Translations under genes and position numbers: made by a program | Shown: positions 45,302 to 56,936 of the stretch, piece after piece | Layout: each line of letters opens with the position of its first letter | Numbering within the stretch: position 1 is the stretch's first letter | Assembly: GCA_015680685.1 (NCBI GenBank) | Contig: MNCI01019132.1 | Coordinates: forward strand, 36,904-100,903 | Direction: 5' to 3' | Source: Gnetum montanum | Lineage: Eukaryota; Streptophyta; Gnetopsida; Gnetales; Gnetaceae | Length of the DNA stretch: 64,000 nt | Notes under the pieces: model-generated | What the model was told of the DNA's origin: nothing | What the model saw: the letters and a program-made list of their open reading frames with translations, nothing else | The model's database searches: none

Positions 45302-47025
45302 TGAAACACCACAAAAATTTGGACTTAAAACTTTCGGACAAGAATCGAGCTAAGTCATGATGCTTCCCAGCATGACCGAAACTTGCGAACTTCACAAACA
45401 ACATTAAACAGAGTCGAATGAAGCAAATAAAAGTTCCCAGAGACCCATTGGAGACTACATCAACATCTGGCAACAAGAACTGCAAGNCCCATTGGAGACT
45501 ACATCAACATCTGGCAACAAGAACTGCAAGTTTCAAACTCAAAACACTTAGTTTTGACTAAGTATACCTCTTGCACACAGGTTTACATGCCCATCGTGTA
45601 GCCTAGCGTATAGCAACTTTTGGGCCCCAAAAATGAGCCAAAACATGTCAGAATTGAGCGTCTGGACCTCCCAGGACCTTCAACAAGACCCCAATAGCTC
45701 TCAGCCACCTAAAAATCAAATTTTTGGCTGCAAATGATGGGCTTTCATTCATGCATGACTACCGTGCACGCCCAGTGTGCACCATCAAGGACCTCTCAAA
45801 ACAGGCACCCTAGAACAAGATCTCCACCTACAATCGACTCTCAGAAGCAAGGCAAGTGTCAGGCATCATCCCAGGCTCCCAAAATGAAGATTCAACCTCG
45901 AAATGATGCACTTCCATGACCTATACACTAAGCATACATACTCTGCATGCCCAGCGTACACACCTAGTGTGCATCACCAAAAGCGAGGTCGATTAGATGA
46001 TTCAGTTGACCTACACGTCCAATGTACACACCTAGTGTGCATCACCAAAATCGAGGTCAATCAAATGATTCAGCTAACCTGCATGCCCAACGTACACACC
46101 CAGTGTGCATCACCAAAAGCGAGATCGATCAGATGATTTAGCTAACCTGCATGCCCAGCGTGCACAGTGCACAGCACAGCATACGCCGCTTGATGCCTTC
46201 CAAAACTATATTAGATCAAGTCCAAATGAGTTGAAAATCTACAAGAAGCATCATCATGGCACCAGAGCTCAAACCCAAGGGCCAAGATTAAAAGTTTTCT
46301 GTTGTAATAGTAGTGTTCATTTGTAAAGTTCAATTCTCTTGTGTTGGTCAAGTCTGTATGCTAGGTTCACACGCCCAGCATGTACATGCAGGCATGTAGC
46401 ATGCTGTACAGTTGTAATATTCTTTACACTCGGGAAATGCAGCCACATGTCATTTGACCCGAAATTCTCTCACCAATGGCTACTCATACCACTCCAAATC
46501 TGAGTTTCATGCCCCAAAACCTATAAAACTCCCAATTTTTCACCAAAAATAAGAAGAGGGTGGGGGGGGGGGGGGGGAAGATCACACAGTCTTCACGCTG
46601 TGCCTACAGTCCAAACCAGAATACCATAATCCCTCTGCATCCACCAGGGCTCTTCGTCTACCTTGTGATAGAGCCATAACTGCATTCAAACTAGTGCGCT
46701 GTAATCTCCATTTTGCAATAGAATTGCTTCATTTCTGATCAAGATTTGTTACATTTTTCATTCATTCTTGCTTACCTCTTTATCTATGTTGCATATTTAT
46801 GCTCTGGTTTACGCTTATTACGTTGTTTACACATAACCCAACGTATGGCACATTAGCATACGTTTGGGGAAATCCTTGTCTGATCCACGTGTGGACCACC
46901 CAAGGTACTTTAGCTTCATCAGTTCTAGCTCACCCTCAAGAAAAGGTAGAGTCTTCTATGCTTGTCTATAGATCTCTCGGTGTTTGTTTCATTTTGGCCT
47001 TTCACTGATGATTTCGAATGGTACA
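45302..47025 (+). repeat. 3' LTR of Tat-3
   Basis: TGAAACACCACAAAAATTTG to CGAATGGTACA. TATA-like CTATAAAACTCC at 46521. Poly-G run at about 46562-46577 followed by the sequence missing in the 5' copy. Contains an N at 45487 flanked by a perfect 43-base duplication. Confidence 0.92.
45444..45530. other. Assembly join: 43-base perfect duplication around one N
   Basis: 45444-45486 and 45488-45530 are identical, separated by N at 45487. The Tat-3 5' LTR has the segment once (about 30359-30401). Confidence 0.9.
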
Positions 47026-47030
47026 CCTAG

Positions 47031-47676
47031 CCCTATAAATACCTTATTAATTCACATGAAAGTGGGGGGGGGGGGCATGTGGGTAATTGTAGACATTGGA
47101 AATTCTGAGAAAGTATAGAACCTGCAATCTTTGGATGCTCAGCACATCTGACAGTTGGCATCCAAACATTTCTCACATTCATCACATTACATCATCACAT
47201 CATCACGATACTTCACCCCGAGGCTAGGTGTTCGAGCTGCCATCTACACACAGCTATGCTTTGACCTATGCACATCTTTTCTAAGCAATATATTCTTTCC
47301 ATTTTTCCAATCAAACGTTATTTCCATTTTCTATTAAACGCTTTGTTTACATTTCTGCTTACATTCAGTTCAATTTATAGTTTACGTTTTGTTTACGCCT
47401 TACGTTTACATTTATGTCTTACACCTTACGGCTCATGTTTATATTTTATGTGCATTTACACGTTTTAAGACATCATTTATGATAACTCCAGCGCTAGCTG
47501 TAGCTTACGCTTGAGGAAGCCCTTGGTTGATTTGCATGCAGACCATCCAAGGCACTCTGCCTTTGTTTACTTTTCCAGCTTACCCTTGAGCGAAGGCAGG
47601 GTCAACTGTGGCTACCCAACGATCTTTCAATGTCTGTTTCCCTTCCAGCCTCACACTAACGATTTAGGTCAGTACA
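47031..47676 (+). repeat. 5' LTR of Tat-2, part 2 (TATA, R, U5)
   Basis: Resumes with the TATA box CTATAAATAC at 47033-47042 and ends GGTCAGTACA at 47676. Aligns with 60035-60668 of the 3' LTR. Contains a run of twelve or so G at about 47065. Confidence 0.9.
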
Positions 47677-47681
47677 ATTTT

Positions 47682-47700
47682 TGGTGCTAGAAGGAGGGCC
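47682..47700 (+). other. Primer binding site of Tat-2
   Basis: TGGTGCTAGAAGGAGGGCC, five bases (ATTTT) after the LTR end TACA. Same site and spacing as in Tat-1 and Tat-3. Confidence 0.82.
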
Positions 47701-48129
47701 TAATTTGCCATTATTAAAACATAGATCACGCTACCTGTCAAAACTTTTTCATCTTATCCTGTGAGTCTCCTATCCCTATTGGTCATGCTAAGCTTGTCCC
47801 TGTTGGTCACGCTGAGCTTGTCTTGTTGGTCATGCTGAGATTGTCCTTGTTGGTCACGTTGAGCTTGTCCTATTGGTCACACTAAGCTTATCCCTGTTGG
47901 TCACACTGAGCTTGTCCTATTGGTCACGCTGAGCTTGTCCCTGTTGGTCATGCTAAGCTTGTCCTGTTAGTCATGCTAAGCTTGTCCTTGTTGGTCACAT
48001 TGAGCTTGTCCTTGTTGGTCACGATGTGGTTTAATCGGTTTGGTCACGTTGTGTTTGTGTCACACCGGTCATGGTGCAACTACTTACAATTCAACCCCAT
48101 TCATTCAGCCCAATCTACTCACATTCATC
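47701..48129 (+). repeat. Tat-2 leader with TTGGTCACGCTGAGCTTGTC tandem repeat
   Basis: About 12 degenerate units of roughly 22-24 bases (TTGGTCACGCTGAGCTTGTC plus CC/CT) run from about 47780 to 48060. It occupies the same position as the unrelated repeats in the Tat-1 and Tat-3 leaders. Like them it contains the ACGCT word. Confidence 0.85.
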
Positions 48130-49979
48130 ATGGAATCCTTCCAAATCAACCCAGTAACACTAACAATCGCTGAAACTTCAAACCCTGTGACTACTATGAA
48201 ATCCATAACTATCATTGAACAAGTAAACCCTCAAGGTCCTACACACCAGTCACTTAGGATATAGGGAAAAGACCCTACCTATGCCACTCTTACACCCAAA
48301 TAGTACAACTTCATATGTGTCAAAATCCAAGCCAAACTACCTATTGACCGTACGGAAAGGGAAGCAAAATGAGACTATGAACTTATCCACAAGGGAGGCC
48401 GTGAGTTCATCCCTTCAGCATTTGACATAATCCTGCTCTCTGAACACCATCATAGACTCATATCCCAACTTCTCATGGCTAGAAGTCAAGCCTTACAACT
48501 ACCTCCCATAGAGCCTCAAGATGAAGAAGATGACTTTGCAGCCCAATCTGAACATGGAGAATCATACCATACCATTAGCCCCCATGCCCATACAAATCCA
48601 TTGTTTCAACTGTTCCTGGAAGAAAAAATATTTCCACCACCAGCTTCCTTACGGAAAGTAGCCATTCCCATCCCCATCTTCTCCAAGTCCAACATTCAAA
48701 CTAACGCATCTACTTCCGTCATACTATTGCAAACACAATCCCAATAGACTAATGTAGGAATGACTTCTCAACCTCAAGTGATTAGAATGCCATTGGTCAT
48801 ACCTGCTTCCACGTCCACCCATTATGTACCTCAAGTGCAAATACAACAAACACCAATGATCACTTCACAACCTGTGACTAGGCAATGGGTTCTACCAGTT
48901 GTTTAGCAAAACCCATCTACTCATTATAGTGCATCACATCCCATAATCTCAGCCCCGAATGCTATCCCGCCTCAACAAACAATAGTCCAACAACCTCTTT
49001 TTCCACAAATCATGCCACAATCAAGTCATTATCAATTACCATCAATCCAAATCGCCAGTCTGCCTACCACCCAAGAATGGGCAGACACACAAAAAATGAT
49101 GGACTCCTTGGCAGAGGAATTAAAATGCCTTAAAAATTTGAACAATGAGGAAGTCAAAGTACTAGATTTCTATCAAGATGACCCAACTGACCCCTCAGTT
49201 CCACCCTTAACCTTGCCAAAAGGAGTCTCTTTACCTTAGTTTACCAAGTACAATGGAGAGGGAGACCCAAATGCCCACCTAGTAACATTCTGAACTGAAA
49301 GTCTTTTGCTTCAGGCATGGACCCATGTAATTTTGAGTGTATTTGCTATGTCCCTAGCAGGAAGAGCCTTAGACTGGTACCGAGCCTTACCCCGTAGCTC
49401 TATATCTTCTCTGGAGGATTTGTTGCACCAATTTGTCACCTGTTTCAAATATAATCTAAAACCTAAAGCCATGTTAGATAGCTTGATTCAAATTAACCAA
49501 GCGCCTTTAGAGCTAGCATAGAAGTTTATCCAAAGATGGAGCACAACTCTGAATGAACTTCACAAGTCTATTCCTGAAACGTATCTGCTTACCATCCTTA
49601 AGGCAATCGCAAATGACTTCATTAAATCAAAGCTCTATTATCTAAAACCTTGTACTTTGAGTCAGGCATTTGTATAAATTAAAGACATAGAAGAGGCTGC
49701 ACAAACAAGTAATGACCCAGCCTATTCAACCTTTAGGAGCCAACACACGAGGAAAGATAAATCCAAAACAACGGTAGCAGCATGGCTAAAACAGCCCGAC
49801 CTAGTTATCCATGACAAAAGGAAAAACAACCCGCTATCCCAAACAACTATGAAAGAACCACACCCACTCCTACACTTGAAAATTCTTCAAATAGAAACAA
49901 CAACACAGGTCATGTCCATACCTTTGAAAGAAAATACCTTGCTCAATACACTCCGTTTCCCATGAAGCCTTCACAACTA
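48130..49979 (+). pseudogene. gag of Tat-2 (decayed)
   Basis: The ATG at 48130 is in the position of the MNTANT start in relatives, though the first residues differ (MESFQINPVT). Conserved blocks: YNFICVKIQ, ELIHKGGREFIPSAFDI, DDFAAQSEHGESYHT, ASTSTHYVPQ, then the core VLDFYQDDP, LTLPKGVSLP, GEGDPNAHLVTF, RALDWYRALP, LEDLLHQFV and IQRWSTTLNELHKSIPETYL at about 49150-49590. Roughly ten stops, such as TAG after KGVSLP and LELA. Structural particle protein when intact. Confidence 0.85.
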
Positions 49980-51805
49980 CTTTATCAACTTCTAAAGGCT
50001 AGGCTAATTTAACACAAACAAATATCTCCCACAGCCTCTCAAAGACATGATCGATTTTGCGAATTGGCCAAAAATCCAGCCTTAGCAATAGCCAACGAAC
50101 CTCTCATTCCAAAAGTCTTTAGGTTGGATAGGTTTTGTGAATATCACCAATAGTGTGGTCATGGGACTGATTACTGCTTTACATTGAAATAAGACATACA
50201 ACGTATGTTTGATAGGGGCAAAGTAGTGTTTGATGAGGCAAACCCAGTAAGACCCCAAAACCAATCCATGGGGGTCTACAAGGATCCTCTCAATACCAAT
50301 ACCAATGATGCACCATATGTGATTAATACTATCCATGTGGAAGACAGACAAGACATTCCTTGAAAACCTTTTTTGATTCATGGGCCTTCAGAAAACACAC
50401 CTACCCCAACATATCCTCAAACCCCTTTCACCATGCGTACATCCGCCACACCATCAAAACCATTCATCATCCATGTACATCCTTCTATTGCACCACAACC
50501 ACACCATCTGAAAATCAACCCATTCCCTTTGTAATCCAGGTGCCAAAATGCCCTGATACACAACCCACCTCCTTTCCCTCACGACATTTGAGAGAATGTC
50601 TTGACGATAGACTAACAAGAGAACGTTTGGAAAGGGAAAATCATCAATACAAACTGGGACAACCAAAACCAACACCGCTAAATGTTGTTCCTATGGGTCT
50701 GCCCACTAATGAAGCTAGTATGAATCATCAAAATGAGGATAATGTCACGAGTCATGTTCCAAACCCAACATCATCAGTAAAAACCCCTTCACAGGAAATA
50801 CCAATGCTTGGTCAAATGGAAAAAATATCTACAGACAAGGGTACCCCAAATGGTAAAGACCTAGCAAATGTGTTGATGCAAGTCACACAAGCTTTGAAAC
50901 AAAAAAATACTTCTTTAAGCCTATATGATCTAGTAATGACTTTGCTAGTACATCGAGAAGCTCTCGTACATATGTTAACTTTAGTCCCTATTAGTGAGGA
51001 CCTTCCTGCAGATGGACCATCCATTCATGCGATATTATCTGCACAAGCTCAGGAATCAAAAACTACATCCCTAGAGTTTTGCGCTAAGAACATTAAGCTA
51101 GATGAGAAAATAGGGGAAGTCACCACAATTCCTATGTTCATAACGATACAAGTTAATCATTTCAAGATACACAGGGTGCATGTCAATGATGGTGCAGCAA
51201 CCAATGTAATACCTTTTTCCATCATCGAAAAACTAGGACTTACCGAACAAGTACAGCCCATGACAACCTCTTTTCTAAAATCCTTCAGTGGTTCCCGTGT
51301 TGCAGTAAGAGGTATGGTTGCCTTAGGTTTCATAGTTGGGGATCAATTACCCACATCAGCTGAATTCATAGTAGTTGATGAAATGCCAGGATTTAATCTG
51401 ATCCTAGGACTTTCCTGGCTGGCTCAACTTAAAGCAGTGTCTTCCCCAATCCATCAAGAGATCCACCTGCCTTACAAGGATGGTGAGATCATCATATATG
51501 GAGATGCAATAGTGCCACCTACTTCCTAAAATCCTAGAGTAAATTAGAAATCATAAATTGAATTCACTGAGTCTAAGCAAGACACCATGAGCATACTTCA
51601 AAACATAACTCCAATGTTGACTTCCAATACTACCGAAACTGAAAAAACACTAGAAAATCCAAACATAGGCACCATCCCTACTGATGTCTCTTGGTCTGAA
51701 TTACCCTTTGATATCACTAATGAAGGGGAAGGTGAATATAAAATCCTACCCACATGCCCAACCCCACATGTTAAACTACAAAGGATCAAAAAAGCAACTC
51801 AATAA
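49980..51805 (+). pseudogene. gag C-terminus, linker and protease of Tat-2
   Basis: A knuckle-like CEYHQ, stop, CGHGTDYCF lies at about 50138-50180. A shift near 50400 enters a 389-residue open block (50360-51529). This holds FVIQVPKCPD, a basic RERLERENHQYKLGQ segment, VTQALKQKNTSLSLYDLV, and the protease VHVNDGAATNVIPFSIIEKL, with the Asp codon of DGA at 51188-51190. FNLILGLSWLAQL and PIHQEIHLPYKDGEIIIYGD follow. The acidic tail at 51587-51805 (VSWSELPFDITNEGEGEY) matches VSWVELPFNVISEGDVEY of Tat-3. This is the longest open frame of the window, but not a free-standing gene. Confidence 0.85.
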
Positions 51806-53423
51806 ATAGAATTAAAACTACGAAATGTCTAAAATGACGTTAAACTACGAAATGTTCGCAATGACATTAAACTAGCCACGGTCAGAAATAGCTATTTCCA
51901 TTTTAAAACTTTTTGAAAACGTTACTACCTTTGGCCCACCATGGCATAAAACTGGTAATCCTTTCTTTAACAACAGATGCAATAGTCCATCAATACTTTA
52001 AACTAATGTACCAAGCCTGAAATGGATTTAAACTAGGACCAACAAGTTATAGATTTACTAACTCCCATCATTTTACATTGAATTTTCGCTTACAAGTTAC
52101 AAGTTACAATTTAGGTTCATGCACAATCGTTTCCTTCTTTTTCAAACATTTACCTTACATTTTGCTTTACATTTTAGAAATTTATGTTACATTTAGTTGC
52201 ACACATATATTCGAGAAAACAAGGAAAAATAATAAAAAATGAAAAATAACAAAAATATTTACATAGAACATCAAAAGTAATGAATGAATGCAACCATTTT
52301 ATACCACAATTAAATTCGGGCTATTACATCATACTTCCAAAAAAAAATCCAAAACCCATAGTCACGTTGCCCAGGAAAAGAAATTTGGGAAATTTTAGTA
52401 ACATTGCCCAAGAAGAAAAAATTGGAAACTTTAGTCACATTGCCCAAAACCCTGCAATGATAACACCGAGAAAGCCAGAAATTTTACAGCCAAAATGCCA
52501 AGAAAAACCAAAAACCTGTGCATTCATGCCCCAAATTGCAAGCCCAAAAATCCTAAGTTCTCACCCTAGGTAACGCTACTTGCAAAAATACAGAAAAATT
52601 AGGGGCAAAGAATTGACTTGTGCAGGGCCTTCTTCCATGATGGAACCCTAATTTGGGGAAGATGTTGGAGGAGCTCTTCACCCTCCTTCACGAACGCTAG
52701 GGCTGCTTGCTTCCTCCCCTTGCCCCTGGTCGCCTTCTCCTTGCCCTTATCTTTCATGGTCACACTGATGCTGATGCTAATGCCTTGGCTCATGTTGCAC
52801 TCTGGAACTTACGTTGTTCTCCCAATCGCCAGCAACTCACAATGACTAAAATGAGGCTTTCTTTTTCAAAATTCTCTTTTCTACCCCTCCCTAATAATTT
52901 AATTTTATTTATTTGATTTTTGGCCATTCATTTTAATTCATCTTCTCATTTTAACTACATGTTGTTGTCCAAAACTATCTTTTTCCTTATGCTTGCCCAA
53001 ATTTCCATGTCATTCCAATCCCCCAAAATTGGGCCCAAAATTTCTTATGAACAGAGGAAAGTGCTAAAAATCAGCAAAAATGAATAAACATATATAAACA
53101 CTTGAAAATTTCATAAAATTTCATAAAACTTTAAAATTTCCAAAACCTTATTGTCCACTCAAAAATTTAAAATTTAAACATAGAGTTTAAAAGTCAAAAA
53201 TATTTTAAAATTTAGAAATAGTGCATACACTCAGTTCAAATGGCAAGTCAACATGTGGCTCGGTATGGCCTTAAACTGTCATGCGGCCTAGTATGGCCTT
53301 AAACTGCCATAATTCCCACCGCATCTCCTAAATTTGTTAGTGCACAACTTAATTATCCTATGTTCGTTTACACTTTGTAACTCTGCTACCGAGGAAGTGT
53401 CTCTTATTTCGCTCCTATTCTAA
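51806..53423 (+). other. Protease-RT spacer of Tat-2, possible element intron
   Basis: About 1.6 kb without sense coding. It begins with repeats of the word TGACnTTAAACTA (51830-52040), then short AT-rich sequence, an antisense exon relic (52599-52793), and ends in a pyrimidine-rich stretch, TCTAAT and TTGGTAG at 53419-53430, a good 3' splice site. Ogre elements of the Tat lineage are known to carry a spliced intron between protease and RT. The donor could not be fixed by eye. Confidence 0.5.
52599..52793 (-). pseudogene. Relic of antisense exon 1 in Tat-2
   Basis: An open minus-strand block of 64 residues: MKDKGKEKATRGKGRKQAAL, then LAFVKEGEELLQHLPQIRVP and SW. It aligns with the first exon of the antisense gene in Tat-3 (41396-41525: GKGKRV.., LTFAEKSEAMLQCLPKPMIP, SW) at the same place between protease and RT. 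The donor GT present in Tat-3 is lost here, and no later exon was found. This supports the antisense gene as ancestral to the family. Confidence 0.6.
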
Positions 53424-54674
53424 TTGGTAGGAGTGAACATCATGGCCACCAACAACATCCTCTCAATATTATCTCTCAATGGATCATACGAAGATGTAGA
53501 AAGAGCGATCTGCCCAAAATCTTTGGATCTAAATCCATCCACCTATACCGATTTGATAGCCTCCACTCAAGAAACGTTAGACTGGCCTAAAAACGTAGCT
53601 AAAACTCTAGATCTAGAAGCTAACAATATCACTAAAGATCCTCTGGTTGAAATCCCCATTACCATAGTCAATGACAAAGCCAGAATCTTGAAATTAAGTG
53701 CCTTACTAGATCCACAACTCATAGGTGACATCACTCAAGTTTTAAAAGACAACATAAAAACATTTGCATGGTCATATATAGACATGTTGGGACTAGACCA
53801 CCGGATCATCCAACATAACATTATTCTTGATGAAAAAATTAAACCAGTAAAACAAAAAACATGAAAGGTTAGACCTAAAGTGGCATTAGCAGTTCTTGCT
53901 GAGATCACAAAGCCCTACCAAGCTGGTTTCATCCAGGCCTTCAACTATTCCGATTGGGTATCAAACATTATTGTAGTCCCCAAGAAGAACGGTAGTATAC
54001 GCATATGCATTGACTTCCATGATCTCAATATAGCCACTATAAAAGATGATTTCCCATTACCTAGTATTGATCAACTTATTAACACGACTGCTTGGCATGC
54101 ACTATTGTCCTTCATGGACAGATTTTTAGGCTACAATCAAATAAGAATTAATCCAGAGTATCAACTTAGGACAACTTTTATGATACCTTGGGGGACATTT
54201 TGTTATACGATGATGCCATTTGGCCTTAAAAATGCAGGTGCTACGTATTAGCAAGCAATGACATACATATTTAGTGACTACATGCTCAATTTGCTCAATG
54301 ATTATGTTGATGATATAGCGGTCATGTCTAAAAAAACTGAAAGACATGCAAAAGATCTAGACTTAGTGCTTAAACGTTGTCTCAAATATGACCTTAGGCT
54401 CAACCCAAAAAAGTGCATCTTCAGTGTTAAAATAGGCAAAATGCTTGGTTTCCTAGTTTCCGAGACAAGGATACAGGTAGACCTCGATAAGGTTAAAGAA
54501 ATAACCAATATGCAACCACCGAGAAACCTCACCAAACTACACGACCTCCAAGGTCAGCTGCAATTCATTAGACACTTTATCGAAAAGCTGATGGATAAGT
54601 TGAGTCCCATGCAACATCTATTACGAAAGAATGTACATTTCCAATGGACTCAACAATGCCAAGAAGCATTCTAG
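53424..54674 (+). pseudogene. Reverse transcriptase of Tat-2
   Basis: N-terminal extension VGVNIMATNNILSILSLNG, then LLDPQLIGDITQVLKDNIKT and FAWSYIDMLGLDHRI, typical of the gypsy RT lead-in. Palm motifs: IIVVPKKNGSIRICIDFHDL at about 53970, LSFMDRFLGYNQI (canonical FMDGFSGYNQI) at 54108, GTFCYTMMPFGLKNAGATY at about 54192, and the catalytic YVDD at 54303-54314. ECIFSVKIGKMLGFLVS-like thumb and LHDLQGQLQFIRHFI connection follow. Only three stops (after VKQKT, GATY and QEAF) interrupt about 415 codons, so it is comparatively well kept. Confidence 0.92.
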
Positions 54675-55103
54675 AACATGAAACAAGAGTTGGCCCAGCT
54701 ACCAATTGTTTATCCTCCACAAAGTAACAAATCTTTCTACATCTATCTTGTAACTTCCGATTCCTCCATCATATCCATGCTTTGTCAAAAACGTCAAGAT
54801 GGAGCCAAGATCCCTGTATATTATCTAAGCCACGCTTTAATAGCCTATGAACAATGATACAATGACGTAGAAAAATCATGCCTTTCCCTCATCTTCTCTT
54901 TGAAGAAATGGCCGCATTATCTCTTTCGTAATCAGGTTTATATCATTTGCAAGGATAATGTTCTCTGTGCCATCACTAATAACATCTATGAGTCAAGTAG
55001 GTTAGCTAGATGGAAAGCGATGATCACAAAGTTTGATTTGCACTATGTCACTCAATCTTCCACAAAAGGTCAAGTAATAACCATGTAGCTAACCATCTCG
55101 CCA
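54675..55103 (+). pseudogene. RT-linked RNase H of Tat-2 (degenerate)
   Basis: Follows the RT connection: SFYIYLVTSDSSIISMLCQK, IPVYYLSHALIAYEQ, YNDVEKSCLSLIFSLKKWPH, then ITNNIYESSRLARWKAMITK and FDLHYVTQSSTKGQ. This is the usual gypsy RNase H order. The catalytic Asp positions are poorly kept (SD in place of the canonical D-AS), as is common when a second RNase H is present. Stops at about 54673, 54857 and 55087. Confidence 0.75.
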
Positions 55104-55745
55104 ATGCACGATCAAGCAATGATAAACCTCGAATTCCCAGATGAAGCTATTAACAATGTAGACACTATACCTGATAACTACAAGGCAATCCTCTACTTCG
55201 ATGGGGCTTCAACCTCTCGAGGAGGAAGTGTTGAAGCCATTTTAACATACCCTGCTGGAGAAATCCAACCTTTCACCTACCAGTTAAACTTTCCTTGCAC
55301 CAATAATGTAGTAAAATATGAAGGTCTTCTTAGAGGCCTTCAAGTAGCGTTAACTTTAGGAATCTCACACCTTGTGGTTCTAGATGATGCACAATTAGTT
55401 ATTAATCAAGTCACTGAGATCTATGCATGCAAAGCTCTCCATTTACAACCGTATTGTGATTTGACCAAACATCTAGTGAGGCAACTAGTAGAAGTGGATA
55501 TACAACACGTTCCTAGAAGCAAAAACACCGTCACTGATGCACTTTCCACACTAGCATTAAACATGACACTTGAAATGTTCCATGCATTACCTAGTTCTAT
55601 AACCAGTTGTGTTGAACTTATAATTAACACTCTAAATGAAGTACCTATAGCATCTGTTAGTACAATACATGCAATAGAATGGTATGATGACATAAAAGAG
55701 TATCTTGTAAGAGGTGAACCTCCACAACACTTGACAAATGTTTAA
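55104..55745 (+). pseudogene. Second (archaeal-type) RNase H of Tat-2
   Basis: A 213-residue open block with AILYFDGASTSRGGSVEAIL (first Asp in FDGA), VVKYEGLLRGLQVALTLGI (the normal Glu of AEYEAL has become Lys), VVLDDAQLVINQV (Asp-Ala-Gln in place of GDSQL), YCDLTKHLV and VPRSKNTVTDALSTLA. These are the RVT_3-type RNase HI motifs. An extra RNase H between the RT-linked domain and integrase defines Tat elements. VxEYEG and GDSQL remain intact in the Tat-3 copy, so the changes here are recent decay. Confidence 0.88.
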
Positions 55746-56920
55746 AAAGATGTCGTACGAAAATGTTCCTGCCCATATGCATTAATAGGAGACACCTTGT
55801 GTCGTAAATCCTATGAAGGTATTTTGCTAATGTGCATTAGTAGCATTGATGGTCAAACAATCATAGAACAAATCCACGAAGGACTTTGTAGAGGACACAT
55901 AGCACCTAAAGCAATGGCAACAAAGATTAGATGTTTAGGTTACTACTGGCCACACATGGAATACGATTGCATCTCTAAGGTTAGAACATGTGACATCTGC
56001 CAAAAGCATGGTAATCTGATACATGTGCCACCTAACAAACTGCATACAGGACAAATCACATGGTCATTCCAAAAATGGGGATTAGACTTAATCTGATTGA
56101 TAACACCATCGTCCTTTGCGGGACATAGCTTTATCATCACTGCAACCGAATATTTCACGAAATGGGTAGAAGCTATTCCCCTTAGGAAGACCACCTCAAA
56201 ACACATTTGCACTTTCATAATGGAAAATATTGTGATCTATTTTGGTATTCCAATGACCATCGTTACCAACAATGGGCCATAATTTAGCAGTGCAGATACC
56301 AAAAGCTTTTGTGAAAGTCTAGGCATTAAACATGCATTTTCATCACCTTACTACTCGCAGAGCAATGTTCAAGCAGAGGCTACAAACAAAACTTTCATCA
56401 TGGTGCTCAAAAAAATGCTGAATCAAAGTAAGAAGTAATGCCATGAATAATTATTCTATGCATTATGGGCTTACAGAATGACACATCGAATATCCACAGG
56501 TAAAACTACATATAGTCTAGTGTACAGATCTGAAGCTATTTTACCTTTAGAATTGTAGGTTCCCCCATTGTGGATAGCTCTCTCCAGCCTCCTTGATGAA
56601 AGTCAAAACAATGAATTACGCATCACCGAACTTGATTCGGTAGAGGAGGAACATGTATGAACACTTGATCAAATTGAATGGTACTAAAAAAATAGAGGCA
56701 AAGGCACAAGCACGATCTCCATAAACACCCGATCAAAGAAGGAGATCTAGTCCTTAAGGCTGCCCGAGAAAATCGAGATAAATTCTCAGCCAACTGGGAA
56801 GGACCTTACTTAGTCACCAAGGTATACAAAAATGGAGCATTCAAACTTGCTGACATGGACAGAAATGAGTTCGCCAATCCTACAAACCACTTGTACTTGA
56901 AAAGGTACTATGTCTGACAA
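55746..56920 (+). pseudogene. Integrase of Tat-2
   Basis: HHCC zinc finger: HEGLCRGHIAPKAMATKIRC, then YYWPHMEYDC, VRTCDICQKHG at about 55875-56010. Core: WGLDL (first Asp), ATEYFTKWVEAIPLRKTTS, VTNNGP (second Asp changed to Asn), PYYSQSNVQAEATNK (Glu kept, Gly of SNGQAE changed to Val). C-terminal part: ALWAYR, TTYSLVYRSEAILPLEL, LDESQNNELRI, NWEGPYLVTKVYKNGAFKL and NPTNHLYLKRYYV ending at about 56917. Several stops after the core. Confidence 0.88.
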
Positions 56921-56936
56921 ACTTGAGGTACATCAT

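Larger units (their letters stand above)
30217..47025 (+). mobile_element. Tat-3: Tat-like element nested in the 5' LTR of Tat-2
   Basis: LTRs at 30217-32007 and 45302-47025, primer site, gag, protease, an antisense intron-bearing gene in place of the start of pol, then second RNase H, integrase, 3' repeats and polypurine tract. The 5-base flanks CCCAA (30212-30216) and CCTAG (47026-47030) each differ by one base from CCCAG of the uninterrupted Tat-2 LTR, which fits a decayed target duplication. RT and the first RNase H are missing. Confidence 0.92.

Noticed and set aside
50360-51529. Independent 389-residue host gene
   Set aside because: Contains the Gag-Pol linker and retropepsin of Tat-2, aligns with Tat-3 35405-36340, and its first 40 or so residues are out of register with the element's frame.
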